Below are positions 31,034 through 39,052 of a DNA stretch of 58,331 nucleotides, piece by piece (position 1 is the first letter of the stretch; every line of letters starts with the position of its first letter). Source of the stretch: an uncultured Collinsella sp. (GTDB taxonomy: Bacteria; Actinomycetota; Coriobacteriia; Coriobacteriales; Coriobacteriaceae). The position numbers and the translations under genes were made by a program. The DNA lies in NCBI GenBank assembly GCA_900541035.1, contig UQIN01000016.1, positions 1 to 58,331 on the forward strand, read 5' to 3'. A model generated the notes under the pieces. The model ran no database searches. It was not told where the DNA came from and saw nothing but the letters and a program-made list of their open reading frames with translations.

Positions 31034-32728
31034 ATGGCAACTGTTGCCGCACCCATCGACGCTACGTCGACTGCCGCTTGGAAGGCGCTCGAGGCCCATC
31101 AGGAGAAGCTCGAGGCCGAGGGCATCGACCTCAAGGCCTGGTTCGCCGCTGACGCCGACCGCGTGAACAAGCTGAGCTTTGACGCCGGCGACCTTCACTT
31201 CGATCTATCCAAGAACCTGGTGACCGATGAGACCGTCAAGCTGCTGTGCGATCTTGCCCGCGAGGTGAAGCTCGAGGAGCGCCGCGACGCCATGTTCTCC
31301 GGCGAGCACATCAACACCACCGAGGACCGTGCCGTCCTGCACACCGCGCTTCGCCGTCCGGCAAGCGAGAAGGGCCAGCTCATCGTTGACGGCCAGGATG
31401 TCGTCGCCGACGTGCACGAGGTCCTCGACCGCATGTACGCTTTCGCCGAGCGTGTGCGCTCCGGTGAGTGGAAGGGCGTAACCGGTAAGAAGATCGAGCA
31501 CCTGGTGTCCATCGGCATCGGCGGCTCCGATCTGGGCCCGGTCATGGCCTACGAGGCCCTGCGTCCCTACGCCGACGCCGGCATCGACTGCCGCTACATC
31601 TCCAACATCGACCCCAACGATCAAGCCGAGAAGCTCAAGGGCCTGGATCCCGAGACCACGCTCGTGATTATCGTCTCCAAGACCTTCACCACGCTCGAGA
31701 CCCTCACCAACGCCCGCGAGGTCAAGACCTGGATGCTCGAGCAGCTCAAGGCTCAGGGCGCCATCGATGGCTCCGATGAACAGAACGCCGAGGCCGTGAC
31801 CAAGCACTTCGTCGCCGTCTCCACTGCGCTCGACAAGGTCGAGGCCTTCGGTATCGACCCGGCCAACGCCTTCGGTTTCTGGAACTGGGTCGGCGGCCGT
31901 TACTCCGTCGATTCCGCCGTGGGTCTGTCGCTGATCGTCGTGCTCGGCCCCGAGCGCTTCCAGCAGTTCCTCGAGGGCTTTCATGCCATCGACGAGTACT
32001 TCTGCAACACACCGCTCGAGAACAACGCCGTCGCGCTGATGGGCCTGCTCAATGTCTGGTACGTCAACTTCTTCGGTTCCAAGAGCCATGCCGTGCTGCC
32101 GTACAGCCAGTACCTGCACCGTTTCCCTGCCTACCTGCAGCAGCTCACCATGGAGTCCAACGGCAAGCACGTCCGCTGGGACGGCAGCGCCGTGACCTCC
32201 GACACCGGCGAGATCTTCTGGGGCGAGCCCGGCACCAACGGCCAGCACGCCTTCTATCAGCTGCTGCACCAGGGCACCGTGGTGGTTCCTGCCGACTTTA
32301 TCGCTTTTGCCAACACTGCCAACCCCGCGACCGACAACGGCCAGGACGTGCACGAGCTGTTCCTGGGCAACTTCCTGGCCCAGACCAAGGCGCTTGCCTT
32401 TGGCAAGACGGCCGACGAAGTTCGTGCCGAGGGCACGCCCGAGCAGATCGTTCCAGCCCGCTGCTTCGAGGGCAACCGTCCGACGACCTCGATTTTCGGC
32501 GACACGCTGACTCCGTTTGCCCTTGGTGAGCTCATTGCCCTGTACGAGCACATCACGTTTGTCGAGGGTACGGTCTGGGGCATCGATTCCTACGACCAGT
32601 GGGGCGTCGAGCTGGGCAAGCAGCTTGCCAAGCAGATCACCCCTGCCTTCCACGACGACGCTGCCAAGGCCGAGCAGGACGCTTCGACCCAGGCGCTCAT
32701 CGAGTTCTATCGCGCTCACCGCAAGTAG
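31034..32728 (+). CDS. pgi: glucose-6-phosphate isomerase
   Basis: A 564-residue phosphoglucose isomerase (glucose 6-phosphate to fructose 6-phosphate). Family segments are S-I-G-I-G-G-S-D-L-G-P (about residue 158), F-W-N-W-V-G-G-R-Y-S (about residue 283), the catalytic Glu/His regions and Q-Y-L-H-R-F-P-A-Y. The ATG at 31034 has GAGGAGG. The last 30 bp of the gene are repeated at 36204, bounding a foreign cassette. Confidence 0.97.
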   Translation: MATVAAPIDATSTAAWKALEAHQEKLEAEGIDLKAWFAADADRVNKLSFDAGDLHFDLSKNLVTDETVKLLCDLAREVKLEERRDAMFSGEHINTTEDRAVLHTALRRPASEKGQLIVDGQDVVADVHEVLDRMYAFAERVRSGEWKGVTGKKIEHLVSIGIGGSDLGPVMAYEALRPYADAGIDCRYISNIDPNDQAEKLKGLDPETTLVIIVSKTFTTLETLTNAREVKTWMLEQLKAQGAIDGSDEQNAEAVTKHFVAVSTALDKVEAFGIDPANAFGFWNWVGGRYSVDSAVGLSLIVVLGPERFQQFLEGFHAIDEYFCNTPLENNAVALMGLLNVWYVNFFGSKSHAVLPYSQYLHRFPAYLQQLTMESNGKHVRWDGSAVTSDTGEIFWGEPGTNGQHAFYQLLHQGTVVVPADFIAFANTANPATDNGQDVHELFLGNFLAQTKALAFGKTADEVRAEGTPEQIVPARCFEGNRPTTSIFGDTLTPFALGELIALYEHITFVEGTVWGIDSYDQWGVELGKQLAKQITPAFHDDAAKAEQDASTQALIEFYRAHRK

Positions 32729-32730
32729 TC
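32699..32730 (+). repeat. left 32-bp direct repeat (pgi 3' end)
   Basis: The last codons and stop of pgi (I-E-F-Y-R-A-H-R-K-stop plus TC). The same 32 bp occur at 36204-36235 with one silent difference. It is interpreted as the attachment-site duplication of the intervening cassette. Confidence 0.75.
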
Positions 32731-32760
32731 GCTGCTGTTAACGCATCGCGTCTTATAGTC

Positions 32761-32796
32761 AGGGGCCCGTATCCTATCGGATGCGGGCCCCTTTGC
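32761..32796 (+). terminator. pgi terminator (left copy)
   Basis: AGGGGCCCGTATCC pairs with GGATGCGGGCCCCT, then TTTG. A diverged version stands at the same distance behind the right repeat (36263-36296). Confidence 0.88.
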
Positions 32797-32869
32797 TTTG
32801 CCGTGGTCCCGGGGCGCACGGCCTTTGTGGAATATCGCCGGGGCGCCGCGCGCTGCGAGAACCCTGTGC

Positions 32870-34174
32870 CTAGATCTCGGCCTCCGCATGGCCTCGCTGC
32901 GCCTCGGGCAGCTCCCCGTAGAGCGGATGGTCTTCGAGCCTAAAGCGCTCGACCTGTTCGGGAGTGCGACCGCGTACAAAGAGCCACGAGCGATCGATCG
33001 GCGTCGCCATGAGCGTGCTGGGCAGCGCGTCGGCGCGGTCGGAAAACACCCGGGCACTCTCGGGATCCTGGAACGCCAGCACCAGATGCGTGTCGCAGTT
33101 GCCCATGATGGAGCGTGCGCGTGCCTCGCCATAGAGCGCATCGAGCTGGTTGGTCGACTGCAGCAGCAGCGTTGCCCAGATGTTGCGGCTTCGGATAATC
33201 GAGAGCACGTTGTCGATCTGGGGGATCTGCAGATTTGCGAAGTCATCGAGCATAAAGCGCACGGGCACGGGCAGGCTGCCGTCGGGCTGCCTATCGGCCT
33301 CACGAATGAGGCCCATAAACGCCTGCGAAATAAAGAGGCCGGTCAGCGGATCGAGATTGCGGTCAATATCGCTCACGGTTACAAACAGGGCGCGGGGGGT
33401 GTGTCCCATGGAAGCGAAGTCCACCTGATGGCACTCACGATAGAGCTGTGCCGCACCGTCGAATCCCAGACACATGACCTTTTCGGCAAGGATGCCGACG
33501 ATGCTCGCGTGCATGCGCTCGGCATTTTGCGTAATGGCGTAGCGCCGCCATAGCGAGAGGGCATAGCTTTGGGGGTCGGTCGTGATCAGGTCGTCAAACA
33601 ATCGACCCGTGGCGCCGTCCTGCAGGTGCTCGATCAGCTTGATGACCGAGCTGATCGTCTGCTCGTCGGCGGGTAGCTGTTCGGTGACGTAGGCGATAAG
33701 ACACGACAGCAGGTTTGCCGCCGCATGATCCCAAAAAGGCTGGTTGTTGTCCTCGATGGGGCAGATGGCCTTTGCCACCGAGAGGATGTCCTGGTGGTTG
33801 GGCCTGCCGTCCGCCTTGCGGCGAATGTGCCTCAGGGGGTTGTAGCCGCAGCGCTCGATGCCGGGCGCAGGGGCCGGGACGGTGTTGAGGTCGGCGAAGT
33901 TGAGACATTGCACGCGGTAACCGTGGGCTGCCAGCACGGGTCCCACTTCGCGACAGAGCGTGCCTTTGGTGTCGAGCACGATGTAGCTTGCGTTCATTTG
34001 CAGCAGGTTGGGCTTGAGGACGTTTCGGGTCTTGCCGGCTCCCGAGGGGCCGATCACAAGTGCGTTGTTGTTGAGTCCCGTTTGGCGGGTGTCGCAGGAA
34101 AGCGTTCGATCCTTGGCGAGGATGGTGGACGATGCGGACTCAGATGCGGCGAGGCGGCTGGCGAGGTTAGACAT
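32870..34174 (-). CDS. TraG/VirD4-like ATPase lacking membrane helices
   Basis: A 434-residue P-loop ATPase. Walker A is GPSGAGKTR (about residues 41-49), followed by L-D-T-K-G-T, as in conjugative coupling proteins. R-F-M-L-D-D-F-A-N-L is the Walker B region, and a TraM-recognition-like C-terminal part follows. Coupling proteins normally begin with one or two transmembrane helices; none is present here. The ATG at 34174 has AAGGAGG and overlaps the end of the clpP-like gene by 8 bp. It may pump DNA or act as a soluble motor in mobilisation or in a defence-type complex; the context does not decide. Confidence 0.8.
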   Translation of the reverse strand: MSNLASRLAASESASSTILAKDRTLSCDTRQTGLNNNALVIGPSGAGKTRNVLKPNLLQMNASYIVLDTKGTLCREVGPVLAAHGYRVQCLNFADLNTVPAPAPGIERCGYNPLRHIRRKADGRPNHQDILSVAKAICPIEDNNQPFWDHAAANLLSCLIAYVTEQLPADEQTISSVIKLIEHLQDGATGRLFDDLITTDPQSYALSLWRRYAITQNAERMHASIVGILAEKVMCLGFDGAAQLYRECHQVDFASMGHTPRALFVTVSDIDRNLDPLTGLFISQAFMGLIREADRQPDGSLPVPVRFMLDDFANLQIPQIDNVLSIIRSRNIWATLLLQSTNQLDALYGEARARSIMGNCDTHLVLAFQDPESARVFSDRADALPSTLMATPIDRSWLFVRGRTPEQVERFRLEDHPLYGELPEAQRGHAEAEI

Positions 34175-34784
34175 GGGCGACCTCCTTGGTGGTCGAGAGG
34201 ATTTCGTGGGCAAAGCCGAGCTCGACGGCGCGCTCGGCCGAAAGGTACGTATCCTTTGCCGTGAGTGTTTGGATACGCTTGGCCGAAAGGCCGCTGCGAT
34301 CAGACAGGATTTGCGTCAGGGCCTTGCGGGTCTGCATGAGACGCCGGCTGGTTTCCTGCAGCGCAAGTGCCGAGCCGCCTGCTCCCTGGGGGATCAGCAG
34401 GTCGTGAATCATGAGTTCTGCATGGGGCGCCATACGGCGCTCGTTGCCACCCATGAAGATGATGGCGCCCATAGAGGCCGCAAACTCCAGGCAGACGGTG
34501 TGGATGGGGCACGGCGAGAGGCGCATGGTGTCGTAGATGGCGAGGCCGGCGCGCACGCTGCCGCCGGGGCTGGCAACAAAGACCGTGATGGGGGCCGTGG
34601 GGTCTGCGGCCTCGAGCAAGCGGATCTGCTGGCATAGGTCGTGGGCCATCGGGGTTTCGATGTTTCCCATGACGGAGAGCTCGCGACGGGCGAGCATCTC
34701 ATCGTAAATGCTGGTGAGCGTGATACCTCGGGCGGATTCACGCATGGTGAGGGGGCTGATGATGGGGGAATGATTGGTGTCCAT
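34167..34784 (-). CDS. ClpP-like serine protease
   Basis: A 205-residue ClpP-fold protein. The catalytic Ser is in A-A-S-M-G-A-I-I, the His in E-L-M-I-H-D-L-L and the Asp in the A-K-D-T-Y-L-S-A segment, so the triad is complete. A-S-P-G-G-S is the oxyanion loop. The N-terminus differs from housekeeping ClpP, and no ClpX or ClpA gene is adjacent. Its start overlap with the TraG-like gene suggests one functional unit. The ATG at 34784 has GGAGAG. Confidence 0.85.
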   Translation of the reverse strand: MDTNHSPIISPLTMRESARGITLTSIYDEMLARRELSVMGNIETPMAHDLCQQIRLLEAADPTAPITVFVASPGGSVRAGLAIYDTMRLSPCPIHTVCLEFAASMGAIIFMGGNERRMAPHAELMIHDLLIPQGAGGSALALQETSRRLMQTRKALTQILSDRSGLSAKRIQTLTAKDTYLSAERAVELGFAHEILSTTKEVAHV

Positions 34785-34849
34785 GAGGACTCTCCTTTCT
34801 GTTGGTTGTGCTGTGGAATAGGATTGTTGCCCGCGGAGGGGCTGGCGGG

Positions 34850-35740
34850 CTACAGGGTTCGTCCGAGCCTGAGATCGAGCTCGGTTGTGGGGCAGGCTGC
34901 CTGTTCGTGCGGTTCGCAAGCGCCAAGGGCTCCAAAGCGATGGAGCGTTGCGGCGGGCGTGGTGTAGGCGAGCCGCAGCTGATGCTCGACAGGGGCACAT
35001 CCGTCATTTTTGTAATGAGCCGCGTAGTACTGCGCGATGCTGGCGTTCATCTCGCTGCCATTGCGATGGCGCTCAAACTGGCGTCTGCAGGTCTCGATGA
35101 TCTTTGCTACCGACTTGGGTGCCGTCGCGGGAACAAGGGCGAGATAGCCCTCAAATAGCTCGTTGATGCTCAGGAGGCACAGCAGGTCAATCAGCGTCCT
35201 TATGGCTGCTCCCTCGGCAGGAAAGTGCGCGGTCATGCGGTTATATCGGTTGCGGTCGACGATGGCCGCATGGGGTCTTGGAGTTTTCTGCCCCGTGGTC
35301 CCGGGCTTTTGCCGCGCCTGTGTATTGAGCTCGACGTTGCAGCGCTTGAGGCCGTCCAACGGAAGGAACAGTGCAGTGCGCAGGGTGTTCCGCTTGCTTT
35401 CGAGTTCATGGCGCTCGTCGGGTTCCCATTCGAGCTTGAGTTTCGTGTCGAGCGCCGTAAGCATATGGGCTAGGCAGCCTACGGTAAGAACGTACGAATC
35501 GTTGTCGCGTTTTGGGGCATAGGGGTCTGTCAGCTTGCGAATGTCGGGGTCGCCCATGATCTTTGTGCAGCGCTTCAGCAGTTGAGGGTGGTCGGCCAAG
35601 ATCGTCGCGAGCGGTAGCGACGCGTAGTTCTTGATGGTCGCGGCGGCAAAGGCGGCGTCATATTCGTTTGCATATGCTCGCTCAATGCGGGCATCCAGAA
35701 TGCTTTTCTTATCGCCGTCTTCAGCGTGGTGGTTTGTCAT
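34850..35740 (-). CDS. unknown protein of the pgi-linked cassette
   Basis: A 296-residue predominantly helical, charged protein with no signal peptide or membrane helix and no recognised domain. The ATG at 35740 follows TTGGAGAAG. The open frame extends 52 codons further upstream through His-rich codons that arise from the iteron-like repeats; that part is not counted. It is first in the three-gene unit, so it may be a replication or DNA-binding protein acting at the repeats, but nothing in its sequence shows this. Confidence 0.6.
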   Translation of the reverse strand: MTNHHAEDGDKKSILDARIERAYANEYDAAFAAATIKNYASLPLATILADHPQLLKRCTKIMGDPDIRKLTDPYAPKRDNDSYVLTVGCLAHMLTALDTKLKLEWEPDERHELESKRNTLRTALFLPLDGLKRCNVELNTQARQKPGTTGQKTPRPHAAIVDRNRYNRMTAHFPAEGAAIRTLIDLLCLLSINELFEGYLALVPATAPKSVAKIIETCRRQFERHRNGSEMNASIAQYYAAHYKNDGCAPVEHQLRLAYTTPAATLHRFGALGACEPHEQAACPTTELDLRLGRTL

Positions 35741-35755
35741 AGCTTCTCCAATCGG

Positions 35756-35821
35756 TTGATGTGCGTGCTGTTTGTTGATGTGTTGGTTGTCGTGAGTGAT
35801 GTGCTTGCCGTGGGTGATGTG
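35756..35821. repeat. iteron-like direct repeats
   Basis: Four copies of (T/G)TGATGTG start at 35756, 35775, 35796 and 35814, spaced 19, 21 and 18 bp, about two helical turns. They lie directly upstream of the unknown cassette gene. Such arrays are seen at plasmid replication origins and repressor clusters. Confidence 0.45.
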
Positions 35822-36203
35822 CTGACGTTGGGGTGCTATGCGGTTTTCAATGAGCCCGTGAGGCAGTTGCTGCAGGGGCGGGATGGAACGGCCCATGCAA
35901 GGCGGAAGGCATCGTGCTCAAAATCGAGACAGCAATGCCCTGGGTGCCTCACATGTGGCAGTTACCTCATTAAGTTGTCATTGCGTTTGGGGTTGTACTT
36001 TGCCGATCTTCTTTCTCTTACACGCTAAAACTCAAACTTCATATGCTCGATCTACTTAAAACCGCAACGGCGGTCTTTTATCAACTTATATGTCGGAACG
36101 CGTCTTTGCAAGTACTTTTTTGCGTTTGTTTCAAATGGGGTGGTTTTGCAACCGTTACGCGCCACGCTATGCGAACGTGCCCCGGCTCGGATAAGATGGT
36201 GCG
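35822..36203. other. AT-richer gene-free stretch inside the cassette
   Basis: No ORF here has a ribosome binding site or recognisable product. One small hairpin with a T-run (ACCGC/GCGGT near 36062-36076) could be a terminator. Base composition is clearly lower in GC than in the flanks. Confidence 0.5.
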
Positions 36204-36235
36204 ATCGAGTTCTACCGCGCTCACCGCAAGTAGTC
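36204..36235 (+). repeat. right 32-bp direct repeat (pgi 3' end remnant)
   Basis: It encodes the same I-E-F-Y-R-A-H-R-K-stop as the end of pgi, with 31 of 32 bases identical to 32699-32730. It has no gene in front, so it is a displaced gene end. Confidence 0.75.
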
Positions 36236-36262
36236 TTTGTTGCTGAGATAGGTCATGGCCGA

Positions 36263-36296
36263 AAGGGGCCCGTATCCCAACAGATACGGGCCCCTT
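36263..36296 (+). terminator. terminator behind the right pgi repeat
   Basis: AAGGGGCCCGTATC pairs with GATACGGGCCCCTT. It is a diverged sister of the pgi terminator at 32761. Confidence 0.85.
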
Positions 36297-36373
36297 GCTA
36301 TTTAAATGGGCATGAGGGTGTATTGAGGGGGGATGTCTTGCTGTCGGCATCCGCGTGCGGTGCCATTCGCTGT

Positions 36374-36393
36374 CTGTAAATATACGTTTACAG
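36374..36393. promoter_or_regulatory. palindromic operator before deoC
   Basis: CTGTAAATATACGTTTACAG is a 7-bp perfect inverted repeat over 6 bp, 120 bp upstream of deoC. It resembles LacI/GntR-type operators; the regulator is not in the window. Confidence 0.5.
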
Positions 36394-36454
36394 CTAATTT
36401 CATACCACTTGTCGGAATGCGGACGCTGTCCTTGCATGCCGGGCGTACATTGAA

Positions 36455-36478
36455 CGTGGTTTTTCGCGTGAAACCACG
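36455..36478. promoter_or_regulatory. second inverted repeat before deoC
   Basis: CGTGGTTT and AAACCACG flank 8 nt, 35 bp before the deoC start. It may be an operator or an mRNA leader hairpin. Confidence 0.4.
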
Positions 36479-36512
36479 AATCGGTTGTCAGTCCTGAACA
36501 AGGAGGCCCAGC

Positions 36513-37187
36513 ATGACGCTTGCCAAACCCATCAACAAATACATCGACTATATCGATGCCCCCGAGGACACGTTTGAGCAATATGTCGAGAAGGCGTTAA
36601 AGTACAACTTTCGCTGCGTATTTGCGAACCTGCAGGAGTACGAGACGGGCCGCGCCATGCTCGAGGACTCTGACATCATCCTTGCCGGCGCTATCGACTT
36701 TCCCCAGGGCACTATGACGCTTGAGGAGAAGCTTGCGAGGTTTGAGGAATACGCTGCGTGTGGCTTTACCGAGATTGACTACGTTTTGAATCAGGAGTCG
36801 GTTGAGAACCGCGATTTTGATGCCATCGAGCGCGAGATGACTACCATTGCTGATTTTTGTCGCGCGCATGGCATCACTGACAAGGTGATCGTCGAGATGT
36901 GCAAACTGGACGGCGACGACGCCGCCAAGCGCCGTGTATGCGAGATCGCGCTGGAGGCCAAGCCGGGATTCCTTAAGACATCGACTGGCAGAAGCTTTGG
37001 CGGTGCTAAGCTCGAGGACGTGCGGCTGATGCACGAGGTGCTCGGCGATGCCGTGGCAATCAAGGCGGCGGGCGGTATCCATAATTACGAAGAGGCTTGC
37101 GCATTCATCGAGGCCGGCGCCAGCGCGTTGGGTGCCTCGGCGGGCATCGCGATCGTCGACGGCGCACCGACGGATGAGCGTCGCTAG
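36513..37187 (+). CDS. deoC: deoxyribose-phosphate aldolase
   Basis: A 224-residue class I aldolase splitting 2-deoxyribose 5-phosphate into glyceraldehyde 3-phosphate and acetaldehyde. The Schiff-base lysine is in F-L-K-T-S-T-G (about K153) and the second Lys in I-K-A-A-G-G-I (about K183). The N-terminal Asp/Cys region is less conserved than in E. coli DeoC. AAGGAGG precedes the ATG. Two palindromes upstream suggest induction by nucleoside breakdown products. Confidence 0.92.
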   Translation: MTLAKPINKYIDYIDAPEDTFEQYVEKALKYNFRCVFANLQEYETGRAMLEDSDIILAGAIDFPQGTMTLEEKLARFEEYAACGFTEIDYVLNQESVENRDFDAIEREMTTIADFCRAHGITDKVIVEMCKLDGDDAAKRRVCEIALEAKPGFLKTSTGRSFGGAKLEDVRLMHEVLGDAVAIKAAGGIHNYEEACAFIEAGASALGASAGIAIVDGAPTDERR

Positions 37188-37336
37188 CAGACGTATTTGA
37201 CCTGAGCAATAAAGCTTCACGACTACGCGCCGTTCATGTTCGAGACAATATGACTTTTTGCCCGTTGTAAACGGAGTCGCGATGGGTGTTCTGTATGATG
37301 GCTCAGACAAGGTTGTTCAATGACAGGGAGGCATAT

Positions 37337-38179
37337 ATGGCAATCAAAGCCATCGCAATGGATATCGACGGTACGCTCACCAACGATCAAAAGGTCATCA
37401 GCCCGCGTACGCGCGAGAAGCTGCTCGCGGCGCAGGAGTCGGGCATTAAGCTCATCTTGGCGTCGGGCCGTCCCGCATGGGGACTGCACGCCTTGGCGCA
37501 GGAGCTCGACCTCCAAAACCATGACGGTCTGCTAGTCGCTTTCAATGGCGCGCATGTGGTCGACGCTCAGACCGATGAGGTCCTTTTTGACCAGGCCATG
37601 CCGGCTGACGAACTGCACCGTCTGATTGATCACCTGCAAAACTATGATGTGATCCCCATGATCTCGCTTGGTCGCGACTTGCATGTTGAGGACTCGTACC
37701 ACTGCATGATTACGCTGCCGGATGGCTCGCGGAAAAACATCGTCAAATACGAGCGCGATGCCTGCGACCTTAAGATCCGCGAGGTCGAGAGCTTGCATGA
37801 GGTCGTGGACACTTATCCCGTGGACAAGCTGCTGACGGCGGGTGATCCGGCCTACCTGCAGGCGCATTACGAGGAAATGTATGCGCCCTTTAAGCAGACG
37901 CTTTCGGGCATGTTTACGGCCGACTGGTACTTTGAGTACACGGCGCCCGGTATCGACAAGGCCCGTGCGCTCGAGGGTGCCCTGCCCAAGCTCGGCATCG
38001 ATGCCAGTGAGGTCGTATCGTTTGGCGACGGCCAGAACGACAAGTCCATGATTGAGTGGGCCGGAACCGGTGTTGCCATGGGCAACGCCGTCGATGAGGT
38101 CAAGGCTGTGGCCCAGATGGTGACCGCCGATAACAACGAAGATGGTATTGCAATGGCGCTGGATAAGCTGCTGGGTTAG
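37337..38179 (+). CDS. Cof-type HAD-IIB hydrolase (second)
   Basis: A 280-residue sugar-phosphatase-like HAD enzyme: motif I A-M-D-I-D-G-T-L-T, motif II I-L-A-S-G-R-P, the conserved Lys before motif IV, and S-F-G-D-G-Q-N-D. Its cap is the alpha/beta C2B type. GGGAGG precedes the ATG at 37337; the upstream in-frame starts are unsupported. It lies between deoC and a second HAD gene, so a role in sugar phosphate turnover is plausible. Confidence 0.9.
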   Translation: MAIKAIAMDIDGTLTNDQKVISPRTREKLLAAQESGIKLILASGRPAWGLHALAQELDLQNHDGLLVAFNGAHVVDAQTDEVLFDQAMPADELHRLIDHLQNYDVIPMISLGRDLHVEDSYHCMITLPDGSRKNIVKYERDACDLKIREVESLHEVVDTYPVDKLLTAGDPAYLQAHYEEMYAPFKQTLSGMFTADWYFEYTAPGIDKARALEGALPKLGIDASEVVSFGDGQNDKSMIEWAGTGVAMGNAVDEVKAVAQMVTADNNEDGIAMALDKLLG

Positions 38180-38201
38180 AATCGCCGATAATGCATGGTT
38201 T

Positions 38202-38227
38202 GGGCGCCTGCTTGCAGGCGCCCTTTT
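38202..38227 (+). terminator. terminator between the two HAD genes
   Basis: GGGCGCCTG pairs with CAGGCGCCC around CTTG and is followed by TTTT. The next gene starts only 16 bp later. Confidence 0.85.
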
Positions 38228-38242
38228 GTTAGGGAGGGTGCC

Positions 38243-38902
38243 GTGTCCGCATTTCCGTTCGACGCCGTTATCTTTGACATGGACGGCGTCATTGTCGATA
38301 CCGAGTATTACTACCTGGGCGAGACTGCCGCGTTTGCCAAGGAGCTTGGGCTTAACCTGACTCAAGAGGAGTTGAATGGGCAGGTCGGTACCTCGCATCA
38401 GTTCTTCCTGCATATGCTGGTCGATTGGTTTGAGCGCGCCGGTAAGGGGCACTTCACTGGCGAGGAAGCGTTGGCCCGTTGGGACGAGTGGGCGCATGAG
38501 CGTCCGCGCGACTATCAGGCTTTGATTAACCCAGGCGCCGTGGATACGATTCGAGAGCTGCCGCGCCGTGGCGTTCGCGTGGCGCTTGCCAGCTCGTCTC
38601 CCATGGTTAGCATCGAGGAAGTGCTCAACGCATGCGGGCTGTCGGATGCCTTTGAGTATGTGGTGAGCGGCGAGCAGTTTAAGGAGAGCAAACCCGAGCC
38701 CGACATCTACCTGCATGCGCTGGACCTGCTGGGGCTGCCCGCGAATCGCTGCTGCTGCGTTGAGGATTCCGTTCCGGGCATTACCGCGGGTAAGCGAGCC
38801 GGCCTGACGGTCATTGCCAAGCGCGAGGAGCGCTTTGGCTTTAGCCAGGATGCCGCGGACAAGATTATCGACCAGCTGCCGGAGCTGCTCACGCTTTCTT
38901 AG
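38243..38902 (+). CDS. HAD-IA phosphatase/phosphomutase, beta-phosphoglucomutase-like
   Basis: A 219-residue HAD enzyme with the motif I nucleophile in I-F-D-M-D-G-V-I-V-D-T, a small helical C1 cap (residues 20-85), S-S-S-P-M (motif II), K-P-E-P-D (motif III) and V-E-D-S-V-P-G (motif IV). The D-x-D-G-V-I-x-D-T form is typical of beta-phosphoglucomutase and related phosphatases. The GTG at 38243 has AGGGAGG at good spacing. Confidence 0.88.
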   Translation: MSAFPFDAVIFDMDGVIVDTEYYYLGETAAFAKELGLNLTQEELNGQVGTSHQFFLHMLVDWFERAGKGHFTGEEALARWDEWAHERPRDYQALINPGAVDTIRELPRRGVRVALASSSPMVSIEEVLNACGLSDAFEYVVSGEQFKESKPEPDIYLHALDLLGLPANRCCCVEDSVPGITAGKRAGLTVIAKREERFGFSQDAADKIIDQLPELLTLS

Positions 38903-38985
38903 GAGCGCGGTAGTTGCGCGTTTTTCGGGTCAGATGAGTAAATACCCGACATTTTGGTGCGGCAGCAAGCATACTTTATGCTAAT

Positions 38986-39026
38986 GCGGGCTTAAGGGCT
39001 TGTTGAATGCCCTTAAGCCCGCTTTT
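38986..39026 (+). terminator. terminator after the HAD gene
   Basis: GCGGGCTTAAGGG pairs with CCCTTAAGCCCGC, followed by TTTT. Confidence 0.92.
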
Positions 39027-39052
39027 GACTTAATTGGGCTGGGAGAGGGTAT

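Larger units (their letters stand above)
32731..36203. mobile_element. 3.5-kb cassette integrated at the pgi 3' end (TraG-ClpP-unknown)
   Basis: Bounded by the 32-bp repeats, the segment holds three genes, all on the minus strand and tightly packed: an unknown protein, a ClpP-like protease and a soluble TraG/VirD4-like ATPase, plus iteron-like repeats. There is no integrase, relaxase or replication protein inside, so it is a remnant or an element moved in trans. Element status is inferred from the repeat pair and gene types. Confidence 0.55.

Noticed and set aside
31205..32719. 504-residue ORF on the minus strand
   Set aside because: Antisense of pgi.
36043..36246. 67-residue ORF ending in the pgi repeat
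   Set aside because: It arises from an out-of-frame reading of the duplicated pgi end in AT-rich sequence without a ribosome binding site.
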